A stretch of DNA of 64,000 nt. Origin: Amorphophallus konjac (lineage: Eukaryota; Streptophyta; Magnoliopsida; Alismatales; Araceae). The stretch is taken from the NCBI GenBank assembly GCA_022559845.1, contig CM040120.1, positions 165,522,334 to 165,586,333 on the forward strand. Reading direction: 5' to 3'. Shown here piece after piece: positions 44,745 through 56,944 of the stretch (within the stretch, counting starts at the first letter, position 1; the number at the start of each line of letters is the position of its first letter). The position numbers were made by a program, and so were the translations under genes. The notes beneath the pieces were generated by a model. The model had not been told where the DNA came from, searched no databases, and saw only the letters and a program-made list of their open reading frames with translations.

Positions 44745-47700
44745 TGTAACACCCCTAATTTTTTCTAGAAATTCTTTAGGAATTTTTTGGAATTAAAATA
44801 TAATTACTAATTAATTTAAAACACTTAATCGGCTATTAAGAAGAATTAAGGATTTATTGAATCCATTTAAAGGCCCTCTATTGACCAAAGGGTTAAGCCC
44901 AACTTAAATAGGCCCCAAAACCCAATTCCAGGACTTTTAGATCCAAGCCCATTAATAGAAACGTAAATTAGGTAATTTACGGATTTAAAATGGGATATAT
45001 ACATCAATTAGGGGATAAGTGAGAGATAATAAGAAAATCCAAATTTTTCGGATTAAGCACCGCCTAGCGGTCTATCGCGAGACCGCCAAGTACACCCTAG
45101 CGGTCCGACTATGACCACTAAGCGACCCCAGTTCTGTGAAACGTAGAAACATGAAAAGCTTGAATGTATGACAACCAAATCACCTTAGATCGAAGCTACC
45201 TGGCGTGGAAGACTCTCTAGAACTCTCTAGGGATTAACTCTACTCCAATTTAGGACTCTAGGTTTGATCTAATCCCTTAAACCCTAGGTTAGCTCTGTAA
45301 ATAGACCATAACATCAACTCATGCGAACCCTAATGTTACCTCGCATATTTTGAAGGTAAGGAAACCCTATCGCAGGTTGGTTCTTTAGAACTTTATGTTC
45401 TTCTTAGTTTTATCTAACACACTTCCAATTTTCATGCTAGAAGATCCAGCCGTTGGAGAGATAGAGCATCTGAAAGTTACTGGTTCGCTGCAGTCTGCAC
45501 AGGAACCAGAGCGCCGGTCTAGTAAAGATCAGGGGATTAGAAGCCCTAAACGAGGTTAGTTCAAGTTGGTCCTTTAGAACTTTTTGTTCACCTTCGTATC
45601 TTCTACCTATACTCTAATTTTCATGGATTTAGGTCAAGAGGATCAGGAGATAGAAGGACGGGAAGTTACTGGTTTGTCACAGGACGTGCAGGAACTAGGG
45701 TCTACTTCCAGTCAGAAATCCAAAGTCTAGGGATCAAATCAAAAGTAGGTTGTCACATGAAAAGGCTAAATTAACGTGTTAGGAAAAAAAGTCCTCTGTT
45801 CCCTCCTATTTTCATTGATTGTACATGACGAATTTTATGTTTTATTATGACTACGCATATAGGGTTAACATAACATGTATGAACCTTGCCCTTAATAGGA
45901 AATTGATAATTTTAGCTTACTTCACCCAAACTCATGCATCTCCATGTTTTAATATAGTTGCATCATTCCTTATTTACCTACTAGCATATTTTTTTATGCA
46001 CCTATTTACCTTAGATTTGGCCTGCTCTTTGGGTTTTATATTGTTTGCCACAGACAGAAAGAAACAGTCTTTCGGTGACCTCCAGAGGTACCTAACGGCC
46101 TTGCGACAAACCACAAAGCCCTGTTAAGCGGCCATCCTATGACCGCTAATCAATTTCTAAAATCTGCACCTTGTTAACTCTAAACAGATGGCAGATTGAC
46201 CCTATTGACTATATGTTAAGCCTAGTTAATGAGGTCTTATTCCTAATTTTGACTTTATATTCGTAATATTGGTTATATTATTTACCATCCATGATAGATT
46301 GCATGTCATACATGGTTTAAATGCTTATTTTAAACTTATGTTAATTTCATGCCAAAACCATATACTCTTGTATTTATCTTACATTTCATATGGTTCATGG
46401 ACTTGTCTAGTTTTGATTTGATCACTATTTTTTCATGATCCTTTCTCTTCTAGAGTCTTTTCTTAAGTACATGGTGTGTACTCCAATGCGTGGCCATTAG
46501 ATACACTTTGCACTTATAGGCACACTTTCTTGGACTTGTGATCCTCTCCGCTGGATATTCCTTCTGTCGGACTAGGTGATCTTGTTTCAAGGCCTCCATA
46601 AGACTCAGCGAGCCTGGGATTCCCACTAGGACGCCGAGCTAGTTGTACTCTCAAGACCCAATTGTCTAGAAAGCACTTTACCGATGTTTTATGTGTTTCT
46701 GGTCACTAGCGGCCATACGGAGACCGCCAGAGTCTGGTAGCGGCCATTTACTTGACCGCCAAACACGCCTAGTGGCCCTGCCTTGACCGCATGGCTCCAG
46801 TTCATTTGTTTCATCGACTCTGTCGTTAAACGGTGACCGCATGGATCCATAAACGGTCCAGCAATGACCGCTTCTATCTATTTCCTGTTTAACCCAGGGT
46901 TTTGACTCAAGGGTTGAATACCTAAGTTCTTAGATGGTCTAATGATTATCTAGAACCTAACACTTTATTCAATAAACTACCTAATGAATTATGGAAATTA
47001 ATGAATGTACCGTTATGCTGTCGGATTCCTTCCGTGGCGTGATCTTATCCTTAATGCATTCTTTGAATTCTCATGTTCAAAATTGAAGCATTCTTACCTT
47101 GACATTATTATCATGAGTTTATTATTTTAATTGTTACATTATTGGCCGGACTTTATTATTATACTCGTGGAAGTAGCTAGATTTATAACGTGAAGATGCA
47201 GATCGGGCACTGATTGTGTCCAAGGGCTCGACTCTAGCGCCATTGACTGATTGCCGGAAACATGCTACAAAGCATAGGGTATGATGAACACTGGTGTCAC
47301 ATTGCGCTGGGAGTACTTTCTTTTATAAATGAGTGAAATCCACGAGGCAATCTAGTGAAATTACATTCTTGCGTGTTAAGTGACTTTCTAGTGCATAGCT
47401 TTTATGGTTATAAAAAGTCCATTCTCGTTACATTCTTGTTCGTGGAAGGCCATATTTAAATTCATGTTCTATTCTTGCTTGATCTTAAAAATACCAATCT
47501 ACATGGACTCTCATATCTCGTCTTGATCATATCTTGTTACTTGTGTTACTTTGGTTTATACTGCATGTTTTACCGTATTTCCTTTATCTTAATTTCTAGA
47601 GCTAAAATGTTAATTACTTAAACATTGACTTCATGTTGATACGAAGATACCTACTGGGCATGTGTGCTCATTCCCTACTTTTCTAATCTTTTTTCAAGAA

Positions 47701-48012
47701 ATTCTAGCGGGTCAGATTCAGATTATTCAAGTGATGGATCTGGAAGTGATTGATGGTTCGAGAGAAGCCGTAGCTACTCTAGTCAAGAGTCAATTATGTA
47801 ATTTTTGCTTTGTTAAGTCTTGTTAGTCCAAGAGTCAATATCATGTACTTGATTATCATTATCAATAAAAGTCAAAATTTTGATCAATTATTGTGTCCAT
47901 TCATCTTATGTGTGAATGATTTGCGCTCTGATTGTTACTGTCACTTGAGGCTTCTCTTGTCGGCTATTCACATTCCCGATTAGTTTCCGCTGCATAATCT
48001 CGGGGCGTGACA
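44745..48012 (+). repeat. element B 3' LTR (3.27 kb, full length)
   Basis: TGTAACACCCC to GGGGCGTGACA, followed by the tcctt duplication. It retains the segment missing from the 5' LTR, including TGTAAATA at 45296 as a TATA candidate. gcggtc/gaccgc words cluster at 45060-45120 and 46700-46870. Confidence 0.9.
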
Positions 48013-48017
48013 TCCTT

Positions 48018-48204
48018 AATATGGTTCCAAAACCAAGCCACCATCGAACCAAGAGCTGATCAGGTTCAAAACTAACACAGTCTACACATAAGCATACACG
48101 CAGGATAAGGCTTCATCAAGACAGCACTTCCAAAGCTTACCTCGAAAGATGCCACAAGCAGGATCAGAAGAATCAAGCTCGACTAATAGTAGCTCACCAG
48201 GAAG
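48018..48204 (-). other. non-coding body of element E, part 3
   Basis: Continuation of 40292-40604 after the element B target site. It joins at about 48205 to the truncated LTR without PBS. No ORF of interest. Confidence 0.45.
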
Positions 48205-48828
48205 GAAACCCGCTCAAACTCACACCGTTCGGCTCCAAATCACGCAAGAATGCAAGAAAAGAGCAGGGTATCCATCCTCCTACCTCCACCAAAGATCTCA
48301 CGCGCCGAAATAGCCACACCACGCCGAAAACCATCACACGAACAACCCACGTCGGCTTCGAATCCACAAACGGGATCGTGCCAACGCCACGCTCCGATAC
48401 TCGCGCCATCACGCTCCACGTCAGCTCCACGCTGTCACCACCTCACCCAGCTCTACACCGGTCATGCGCCCGGGGGAGAGGAGAGAGAATGGAGGAAGAG
48501 AAAGTGAGAGATCGTGAAGAGAGAGAGGAGAGAGGAAGGGTTAATAGAAAAGGAAAAATAGGAAATTAGCAATATTTCCTAAAATCTGATTTTTTGCACG
48601 AAATTTCGTAAACTTAGAAAAATACAGAAAAATAGCCTTCGTGATCCTCGGAAAGAGCACAATGCACATGTAGCGTCCCGGAGTCGCAAAACTCAACGGT
48701 TCACTCTCCACAGGGTTCCCCAAGTTATACAAGGGAAAACCCCGAGTGGATCGTAAAATACGTTTCAGGACCCACGAAAGCGCTCCGATAGCACTCTGAT
48801 TTCGATCCGATGAATCCAGGGTATTACA
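48205..48828 (-). repeat. element E 5' LTR, truncated to its U3 end
   Basis: It aligns with 3829-4466 of the left LTR and ends gggtattaca (minus-strand TGTAATACCC). About 2.7 kb of LTR plus the PBS are missing at the left. The join is in a short shared aaaccc context, so deletion between direct micro-repeats is likely. Confidence 0.75.
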
Positions 48829-50305
48829 CAAATCCTGGTAATCATGTGGATAAAATATAATCGATAGATAATTTAACTAGGAACCCAAAAGGGGGTGTTC
48901 TGGCTACTGTTTAGGGTGAACCGTAGACAGAAAGTTAAACGCGGTCATCATGGAACCGCTTTATGGAAACCACATTCGTTCGGAGACCGCTTCTTGGAAG
49001 TTGCGATCTCTGTGAGACGGCCTTCTGCCTCTCAGACAGAAGGGTGAAAATCATGCGTGCAATGCCTAATCCAGGGCAATTAATGCATGGAAATCATGGT
49101 AAACAAGGAGGTAAGGCATAATAGAACAAAATTAAATCATGGGGTGTATGGATTTACAAGAATTTGGCCAAAGTTATCATCTTTTCTATTAAGGGTGTTG
49201 GGTTATGCATGCAAAATAACCTAGCTACGTAGTGATAGTAAAACATGAAATTCGTTGAGTAGGAAGCATGAAATCTTATGAAACCAATGGGATTTTTCTC
49301 CTAATACGTTATTTTAGCCATCTATGAGATAACATACCTCTGGGAACTGCTCTAAACTTTGAATTTCTGACTGAAAGATGATGCTAGCTCCTGTGCGTCC
49401 TGCGTGGAACCGGTGATTTCATGACCTTCTAACTCCTTAACCACTTGACCTTAATTCATGAGAATTGGAGGGTAGGTAGAAGATACAAAGGAGAACAATT
49501 TCTAAAGACTTAATGTGAAATTACCTCTGCTAGGGATTCTAAACTTCTGATCTTCGCAGGACGGACACACTTATTCCTGTGTGATCTGCAGGGAACCAGT
49601 GACTTCCGGTCCTCCTAACTCCCCAAAAGGCTTGACTTCCTAGCACGAGATTTGGAAGGTAGTTAGTTAATACTAAAGGGGAAAAAAGTTCTAAAGAGTT
49701 AACCTTAAATGACGACGTCTTACCTTCAAACCACGCGAACCAAAGCAAGGGTTCGCGCAGGTCGATTCTGGGTTCAATTTATAGAGTTGATCTTGGGATT
49801 GAGAGATTAGATCGATTAGCAGTCCTAATTTGGAGTAGGATCGATCCCCAATAGTCCTAAACTAGGCTGCCATGCCAGATAGCATCGAACCATGGAGATT
49901 GGAATGGGAAAAATCCCATTTTTCTACGCCTGTAACACCTTCATTCACGGAACATTGTAGCGGTCTCGGTCGAACCGCTTTCTTGAGAACACGGTCTTGC
50001 GATAGACCGCGTTCTGGCGCTTTATCCAAAAATTTTGGATTTTTTATTTATCTTCTATTTATCCTCTTAATTGGTCTATTATCCAATTTTAATGCCGTAA
50101 ATTATCCTAATTACGTCTCTAGAAGTGGGCTTGGGATAAAAGGGTTTTGAATTTGATCTTTGGGCCCATATAAGTGGGCCAAACCCTTTGGTTAATATAG
50201 GGTCTTTAATTATCTATAATTCCTTTAATTAGCCCTTAAGCCTTTTAAATGCTTAATAATTTCATTTAATCCCTGAAAAATCCTAGAAAAATTTGGGGTG
50301 TTACA
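48829..50305 (-). repeat. element C 3' LTR, U3 half only
   Basis: The right end ggggtgttaca precedes a reversed PPT. On the minus strand the sequence is related to the first part of the element B LTR, including a TATA box CTATAAATTG (49775-49784) and gaccgc/gcggtc words (48945-49015, 49960-50010). It stops at 48829 against the end of element E, so E probably inserted in this LTR; the other half would lie beyond E. Confidence 0.75.
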
Positions 50306-50409
50306 CCCTCCCTCACTTAAAAAGAATTTGGTCCCCAAATTCATTGCATGGGATTTATGGAGAGTGTGTTTTATTTGTAGTTAATTAATTGCATTAACAA
50401 TTAAGGCTA

Positions 50410-51471
50410 TCATGAATACGAATAGGTCAAAATGGTACATTTATTCGTCCTACCTTCGCCATCCAAGACGGCATTATGCCGGCCTTGGCGCTTGCATCCA
50501 TTATCGTCTCTTGAGGATTGTTCCTTTATAAGGGGACATGCGGGGACGCGATGCTCCCGACTTCCATAGCGTAAACAAGCGCCACGACGCTTCCAGCATT
50601 CTTTGGCCAAATGACCGAACTTCTCACAGAATGAGCAAGCCGCCATGACCTTCTTCTCTTCTTCCTCCTAGAATCTTTTTCCCTTGTCATTGCCATTGCC
50701 ATTCCCTTTACCATTACCGTTGCCATTGTGAGACCTCTTCTTGTTGTTACAGGGTTCGTAATCCTCTGTGATACTAAACCTTTCTTCCTTTTCTTCTCGC
50801 CTATCATGGTTTCGGCTTGGCTTTTCATCTTTCCCTCTAAACTTCTCTACCTTCTCCAAGGTCCGTTCACATAGGTGGGCTCGATGAACCATCTCGGTAT
50901 AAGTCTGAATGTTTTGGGGGCCAAGTTGCTTGACAAAGATGGGACGTAACCCATCCATAAATCGGTTGGCCTTTAGGATCTCCGTGGCAACCAGATGCGG
51001 AGCATAAGGTGCTAGGCGAGAAAATTGCAATTCATACTCCGCTATAGACATCATACCCTACCGTAGCGAGGTGAACTCCACAGCCATCCTCTCCTTGACA
51101 TGCTCAGAGAAATATTTTTCTCAGAGGAGTTCAAGAAACTCCTCCCAAGTGAGTTGAGCATTTTGAAGATGAGCAGAGGTGGCCTTCCACCAAGTACGCG
51201 CATCCTTATTGAGTTGAAATGCGGCGAGTAAGACCTTCTCTTGATTGGTGCATTGCATAACGTTGAAGATCCGGTCCATCTCATCGATCCAATTTTTAGC
51301 TTTGTCGGGATTAGAGGAACCTAAGAACCGCGGAGGGTTCATACTCCGAAAGTTGCGATGAAAATCCCCGGCACCAACCCGCGCGGCAGCTTGAGCTACA
51401 GTTTGGAGGGCCTGGGTAAGACCCGCAATAATTTGTTGCATAGCTTCCCAGTTAGCTCGATTTGCTGCCAT
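50410..51471 (-). pseudogene. gag: element C gag, three nonsense codons
   Basis: One frame from ATG 51471: NFRSMNPPRFLGSSNPDKAK, MQCTNQEKVLLAAFQLNK, EYELQFSRLAPYAPHL, FMDGLRPIFVKQLG, a basic Asn/Gly-Lys repeat linker (GNGNGKGNGNGND), and CSFCEKFGHLAKECW with ACLRYGSREHRVPAC. The second knuckle has lost a Cys (R-Y for R-C). Stops lie at about 51121, 51055 and 50668, all in the same frame. The closest relative in the window is the gag of element B. Confidence 0.85.
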
Positions 51472-51689
51472 TATGAGAATGAGGTGCCTGAGAAGATAAA
51501 CAATTTGTTATTTCCCTATGGGATTTAGGAAGATTTACCTAATGATAAATTTTTAAATAACTATCTCATCCCGGGCTCTACCCAATCTCACATGGGTTTG
51601 GAATTTCTTCCTTAGTTCATAGGTGTGGGTCCTTAATCCATGGACTTAACCTATGACATGACATTTTCCTAGGACTTACTTATGCCTAG

Positions 51690-51701
51690 GCTCTGATACC
51701 A
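51690..51701 (-). other. primer binding site of element C
   Basis: gctctgatacca on the plus strand, an exact reverse complement of TGGTATCAGAGC, seven bases from the LTR at 51709. Confidence 0.82.
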
Positions 51702-51708
51702 ACTTAAC

Positions 51709-53377
51709 TGTCACGTCCCGAGATATGCAGCAGAAGTAGTTCGGGAACGTGAACAGTCGGGCATGGTAAGCCTCACGCCAACATGACAATCAGAGCGCTG
51801 TAGCATTCACACATTAGAAGAGTGAACACAAGATAATGTACTCAAAATTCCAACTTTATTTAATAATAATAATCAAAGTTTACAAATGACATGACTCTTT
51901 TAATTCTAGACTCAAGAAAAAAAATTACATGACATGATCAACTTCACCGCCTATTACAGTGAAGGAACTTAGCTACAACAAGACTCATGCCTAGACTAGC
52001 TATGGCTTCTCTAGTTCTTCAATCACTCTCGGACCCATCACTCGAGTAGTTCGAATGGCCGCTAGAATTTCCTAACAAGATTGGAAAAGTAGGGAATGAG
52101 CGCACTTGCCCAGTAGGTATCTTCGTATCAACATGAAGGCAATATTTAAGTAATTAGCAATTTAGCTCTAGAAGGTAAGATAGAAAAAATACGATGAAAC
52201 ACGCGATAAAACCAATGAATAGCACAAGTAACAAGGTATAGACTATAGAGACATGAGAATTCATGTAGAATGAGAGCATGATCAAGTAAGAATATAACGT
52301 GACCTTTAATGAATGAGAATGTACTAAAATGTAACGAGAATGTACTTTTCATAACCATAAAGGCTATGCACTAGAAAGTCATGTAACAAGAATGTACTAG
52401 CAAGCATGTAATTTCATAAGATAGCCTAGTGGATTTTACCCATTTATAAAAAAAGTACTCCTAGCGCAATGCGATGCTAGTGTCCATCATACCCCATGGT
52501 TTACATTATGTTTCCGGCCATCTGCCGAGGGGGCTAGCGTCGAGCCCTTGTACACTGTCCATGCCCGCTCTTGCATCTTCAAGTTATAAATCAAGCTACT
52601 TCCATGAGAAATATAAATGTAGGCCAATAATGTAAAGTTCAAACAATAGTTCACAATAACAATATCAAGGAAAGAACGTACCAAATAAGAACATGTGAGT
52701 TCAAGGTCGAATTAAAGATAAGGTCATCCTACGGAAGGAATTCAACAGCATAACGACACAATTGTTAATTTCCATAATTCATTAATAACTTATTGAATAA
52801 AGTTTAGGTTCCAGATAATCAAAAGATCACCTAGGAATAGAGTAGACTTAACCCTTTAGGTCAAACCACGGGTTAGACATGAATTGGGAGAACGTGGTCA
52901 AGATGGGACCGTTTCTTGAAGTAGCGGTCATGCAATGACCGCTTTTAAGTAGAGTCGACGCCAGGGAGAGAAAGGGTTGACGCAGGGATCAGGCCGGGAA
53001 GAACGCCATCACGACCCGACTGTTATAATGAAGTAGCGATCTCAGTAAGGCTGCGTCTAGGCCAGGATACAGAAAACGTGAAATTTATTAAGTGCTTTCT
53101 AGACCAATGGGTTTTTAAGGTACAACCAGCTTGACGTCCCAGTGGGAATCCCAGGCTCGCGGAGACTTTCGGAGGTCTTGAAACATGATCACCTAGTCCG
53201 GTGGGAGGAATATCCAACAGAGAGGATCACAAGTCCAAGAGAGTGTGCCTAAAAGTGTAACTAATAGCAACGTACCGGAATACACGCTATATACTTAAGA
53301 AAGACTGGAGATAAGAGTGATTCACGATAAAACAGCGATCAAAACATCAATGCAACGTGTTTCACGATCATAGAAAA
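51709..53377 (-). repeat. element C 5' LTR, R/U5 half
   Basis: It starts tgtcacgtcccgag and matches the last half of the element B LTR in reverse complement. It is cut at 53377 by the terminal TGTTGTCC of element D. gaccgc/gcggtc words recur at 52890-53060. Confidence 0.8.
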
Positions 53378-55107
53378 TGTTGTCCCCGGTAGATGGCAAT
53401 CAAGAGGGGAGGGGTGAATTGATTGGCAATAAATTTTTTTACCACAAACAAGATTTTGAAATAGATTAAATGGATAGACAAGAAACGAAGCACAACTCTT
53501 CTCACCCGTTGATGCTATCACACGAACATCGAAAATATAGAGAATCCCTGGGCAATCGAGATTTGAACAACACTCCGCTCGACAAGAAGCCCACACGTGT
53601 AAGAACGTAGAAGCAAACCACAATGAACACGAGGATTTTAGGTGGTTCGGGTTCACAACAGTGTCCCCTACGTCCACCAATCACAAAGTGAGGATTGCTT
53701 CCACTATAGAGTGAAAACCCACACACACACACGCTGTGAAGCACACAGCCACACACACACACACACGTGCGATGAGACCAGCAAACGCAGACACACACAC
53801 AGTATCTTGTTCAAGAAATATTCAGATATATAATGATCCTTTAGAACTGAAATAGAATGAACAAAATGTATGCAATAAAGATCTTGAGGTCGCCAAAAAT
53901 TTCCCTTTTTGATGATGAGCAGGCTGTGGTTCCTCGTTCCCTGGAGAAGGTTGCAAGATGTAGACGAATCTTCAAGAGAGGGCTCGGAGGAGAATGTGTA
54001 GCCTTAGATGCTTGCTGCCCAGCTTCATATTAGGAAGAAGACCCTTGAATCCCGCTGGTACTGCATCAAATCTAGAAGAAACCCTGCCACATCTCGAGCT
54101 CACAAACCCTCTAGCCACTTTCTTCTTCTACAAACAAACAAGGTTAGGGAATGAAAATATTCTCTTCTGCTCATTCTTCTTTGGGTCGCCCTAGTAATGA
54201 TATATATACTTTAATGCAAGGGGGGTACGTGTAAGAAGGTGGGAGCCTTGGATCCCACGCTTTTAGGGCAAAAACTTGGAGAAAAAGTTGTGTATGTACG
54301 GATCAAAACGCGTTCGGCGGCGCCCAAAACGGAAAGGGTCGACTCTTGGGGTCGACCCTTGAGACAACTTAGAAATGATCCTTAGTGGCTTTAAAAGGGG
54401 GAACACGTAGGGGTCGACCCTTGGGGTCGACCCTCGTGACAGCTAAACAACAACCCGTGCGGGTTGGAAAAAGAACACATAGGGGTCGACCCTTGCTGCT
54501 GGGTTTGAGGAACCCGTGCGGGTTGAGAGAAACAACACACAGGGGTCGACCCAAAGGTCGACCCTTGTCCTTGGACAGCACAAAATGAAAATAAAAACAA
54601 AACTAAGTGCTATGAACATCAAGGGGGTTCACCGTTGGGATCACCCCATTCAAAAGAATTATTTCTAAAGCATGAAGGAGTAAATACCAGCTCAAAGCAA
54701 ACTGAGATCAAGGCCAAAAACGAGTTAACCTTTGGGATCAACACAAAAAAATTCCATCATTGATAATCAAATGAACAGAGGTGAAATGGTTGGAATCGAT
54801 CTCACCAATCGTCCTCGAATTTCTTAGACAGTGAGGTTCATTCTTAGTTATGTCAAAAACACACAATCAGAGTTAGATGTAATCTTCAATTTAAACTCAT
54901 AACTCTTACCAGCTGAGGTTTTTCTTGAACCTTCAAACTCCATGACTTAAGGAGAGACATGGAGCAATTTCAAGAGTGTTTATGCTAGAACAGTTCAAAG
55001 AAGGTTTATACAAGTGTATTCAGCAAACATTCATTCTAGACCAATATAGTTTTTGGTCATCATCAAAATCTATCAAGTTAGAATATCCACACAAAGGGGG
55101 TTCAACA
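53378..55107 (-). repeat. element D 3' LTR
   Basis: On the plus strand it begins TGTTGTCCCC and ends ttcaaca, directly before the reversed purine tract tctccccctttttgatg. It contains a CA microsatellite (about 53719-53765), a TATA candidate (54197-54208, minus) and a cluster of GGGTCGACCC motifs. No partner LTR lies in the window, so the left boundary rests on the TG..CA rule and the break in the element C LTR. Confidence 0.75.
54338..54570. repeat. GGGTCGACCC palindrome cluster in LTR D
   Basis: Seven copies or near-copies of the self-complementary GGGTCGACCC, often paired as gtcgacccttggggtcgaccc (54343, 54412, 54482, 54542). Two more pairs lie outside the LTR at 57207-57232 and 57267-57292, upstream of the accessory ORF. 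Confidence 0.85.
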
Positions 55108-55133
55108 ATCTCCCCCTTTTTGATGATGACAAA
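55108..55133 (-). other. polypurine tract of element D
   Basis: The minus strand reads a TCATCATC segment, then AAAAAGGGGGAGAT, then the LTR. A second similar tract (AAAGGGGGAGAC) is at about 55604-55616, 500 bp further from the LTR. Confidence 0.75.
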
Positions 55134-55671
55134 ATACTATATGCTGAATTTTTTAGGATAGACATGAAAACTTTTATTTACAAAATTTGTAAATCAACAC
55201 ATAAATTCAAAAGGATTTAACAAGCTGAATGAAATCAAGGCCACACACCAAAGGTAAGGGAACCCAAACATAACATCAAACCACAACCACAATGTTAAAT
55301 GCACATTCTTTCCATGCACCAACCTGAAACATTTAAGAAGCATCGCAGCATAAAACACAAGGACTCATCCGAACACTGTAAGATTGACCAACCAAAGGCA
55401 TCATCCATTATTTCAGCTGACAACAAGGTTTTAGGATAAACAAAGTCTGAGTTCATGAGATTAAAAGCAACTACAATGCTGACATATGCATTGCCACGAG
55501 ATGCAACCTCGCTAGCTACCATGATTAATGAAAACACACATGCATGCAAGCACACATCACACATTACTATAAAGTATCTAGTCAGTCACACATATTACAA
55601 AAAGTCTCCCCCTTTGGCATCATCAAAAAGACGAGATAAGGATTGTGCCGGGCCGTTGGAGCGCAAAAGTT

Positions 55672-56944
55672 CTAGTCCGAATCTGGAGTAGGTGGAGTTG
55701 GTGGACGTCTAATGTAATCCACAATATCCTGAAACATTAAGGTTTGAGCGTTCAAAGCTTGTGAATTTGACTCAATAAGTGTGGTTAGCCTTTGAAAGTT
55801 CTGAGTGTAAGCTTCATGGGAAAGCTTCAAATCTGAAACATCTTTGGTAAGAGCATCCATATTCTCCCCAAACTTGTCTAAACGCCCATCCATGGAGTCC
55901 AATCGGTCTGTGATCATCTGAACAACCTCAGAAGGTATCCCCTCATGCTGAAAATTTTGCTGATCATCATCCATTGGGTCTTCATCTTCATTATCATCTT
56001 CAGAAGTTGCTGGGGACCAAAACTCCATTTTGAACGATATAGTTCATGTTGTGGCAAATAGTATGAATGGAATATATGTCAGCTGCACGAATTGTCTGAT
56101 ATTTTTCTTTGGACAAATCAAATTCCATGAGCTCAAAGATGGCTGTCAAGGCAGCTGCATAAGGTAGAGTCTTGTTCTTGTGCTTCATGCTATTGCAAAT
56201 ATGATTAAGCATAAGAGATGGAAAGTTAATTGGATGACCACCCATAAGACAGTAAAATAAGAACATGTGTATTTCAGTGACTTTGTCATGTCCTCCACCT
56301 CTAGGCAGCAAAATAGTCATCATCATGTGATGAAGAATTCATTGCATTGGAGGAAAGTGATTAGCATTCAGACCAGCTGTAGATCGATCCCCCATTTCTT
56401 CAGAGGTCATAATCTGATATACAACATCCTCAGGCACCAGTATATCTCCAAAAAAGTAGCCTTCGCAGGGCAGCCCGAAGGCGCGGCCAATAGATGCCGG
56501 TGTGAGCTTAAATGACTGGGCATTCACAATAGTATACTGGTTGTTTTCAGCAACATATAGATTTTTATAGAATTGATGCACAAGATTGGGATATACCTGA
56601 TGATATTTAGACATGAAATCACCCAGATTGGGCTGACTGCAAATGACATCCACAAGTTTTGGGAGGTTTCTATATAGTTTGGGAAAATCTACCGCACGAG
56701 GGTGGAGTACCTTCTTATCCAATGTCTTGCTGGAGGAAGGATGAAAGCTCCTTTTAGTGGATCTTTGAGCATTATCCTTTGATCTGTGTTCCCGAGCGCG
56801 GCTCAATTCCTCCCCCTTACCAGAGGGACGCCTCTTTGGGGCCATCTGGATCACAAGAAAGAAAAGAGCCCGAGATGGAGTTCTAGATCTCATTGGTTCG
56901 AAAATGGGATGCCTTAACCGCAGATATATAGATTCTCTACACAC
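55672..56944 (-). pseudogene. element D accessory 3' ORF (plant transposon-protein domain + coiled coil)
   Basis: On the same strand as pol, downstream of it, in the position of the env-like ORF of SIRE elements. The N-terminus is basic (MAPKRRPSGKGEE, at about 56845). The core block YPNLVHQFYKNLYV, FKLTPASIGRAFGLP and LMGGHPINFPSLMLNHIC resembles the putative plant transposon protein domain found in many plant retroelement ORFs. An acidic stretch and a predicted coiled coil (RLDSMDGRLDKFGENMDALTKDVSDLK) end it. I see no signal peptide or membrane span, so an envelope role is not supported. TGA at 56339-56341 and a frame change near 56010-56030 break it. Confidence 0.7.

Larger units (their letters stand above)
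40610..48012 (+). mobile_element. element B: gag-only chromovirus-like retrotransposon (TR-GAG type)
   Basis: The LTRs 40610-43333 and 44745-48012 bound only 1.4 kb containing PBS, a single gag frame and PPT. The element is flanked by tcctt at 40605-40609 and 48013-48017. There is no protease, RT or integrase, and the gag stop is followed about 100 bp later by the PPT, so this is a defined non-autonomous architecture and not simply a truncated element. Gag is related to those of elements A and C; the 3' end has the Tekay-style purine tract. Mobilisation in trans by an autonomous relative is inferred. Confidence 0.9.
48829..53377 (-). mobile_element. element C: gag-only chromovirus-like element, both LTRs interrupted
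   Basis: Same architecture as element B in reverse: LTR, PPT (50306-50317), gag, PBS (51690-51701), LTR. The left LTR ends at element E and the right LTR ends at element D. The internal region is only 1.4 kb and lacks pol. It is the oldest layer visible here because both E and D sit inside it. Confidence 0.8.

Noticed and set aside
53719..53765. CA microsatellite in LTR D as a functional element
   Set aside because: Simple dinucleotide tract with interruptions; no evidence of more than slippage.
55608..55630. A second LTR boundary of element D at the second purine tract
   Set aside because: The tract is not followed by a TG-starting sequence that recurs; the tract at 55108 has the better LTR junction.
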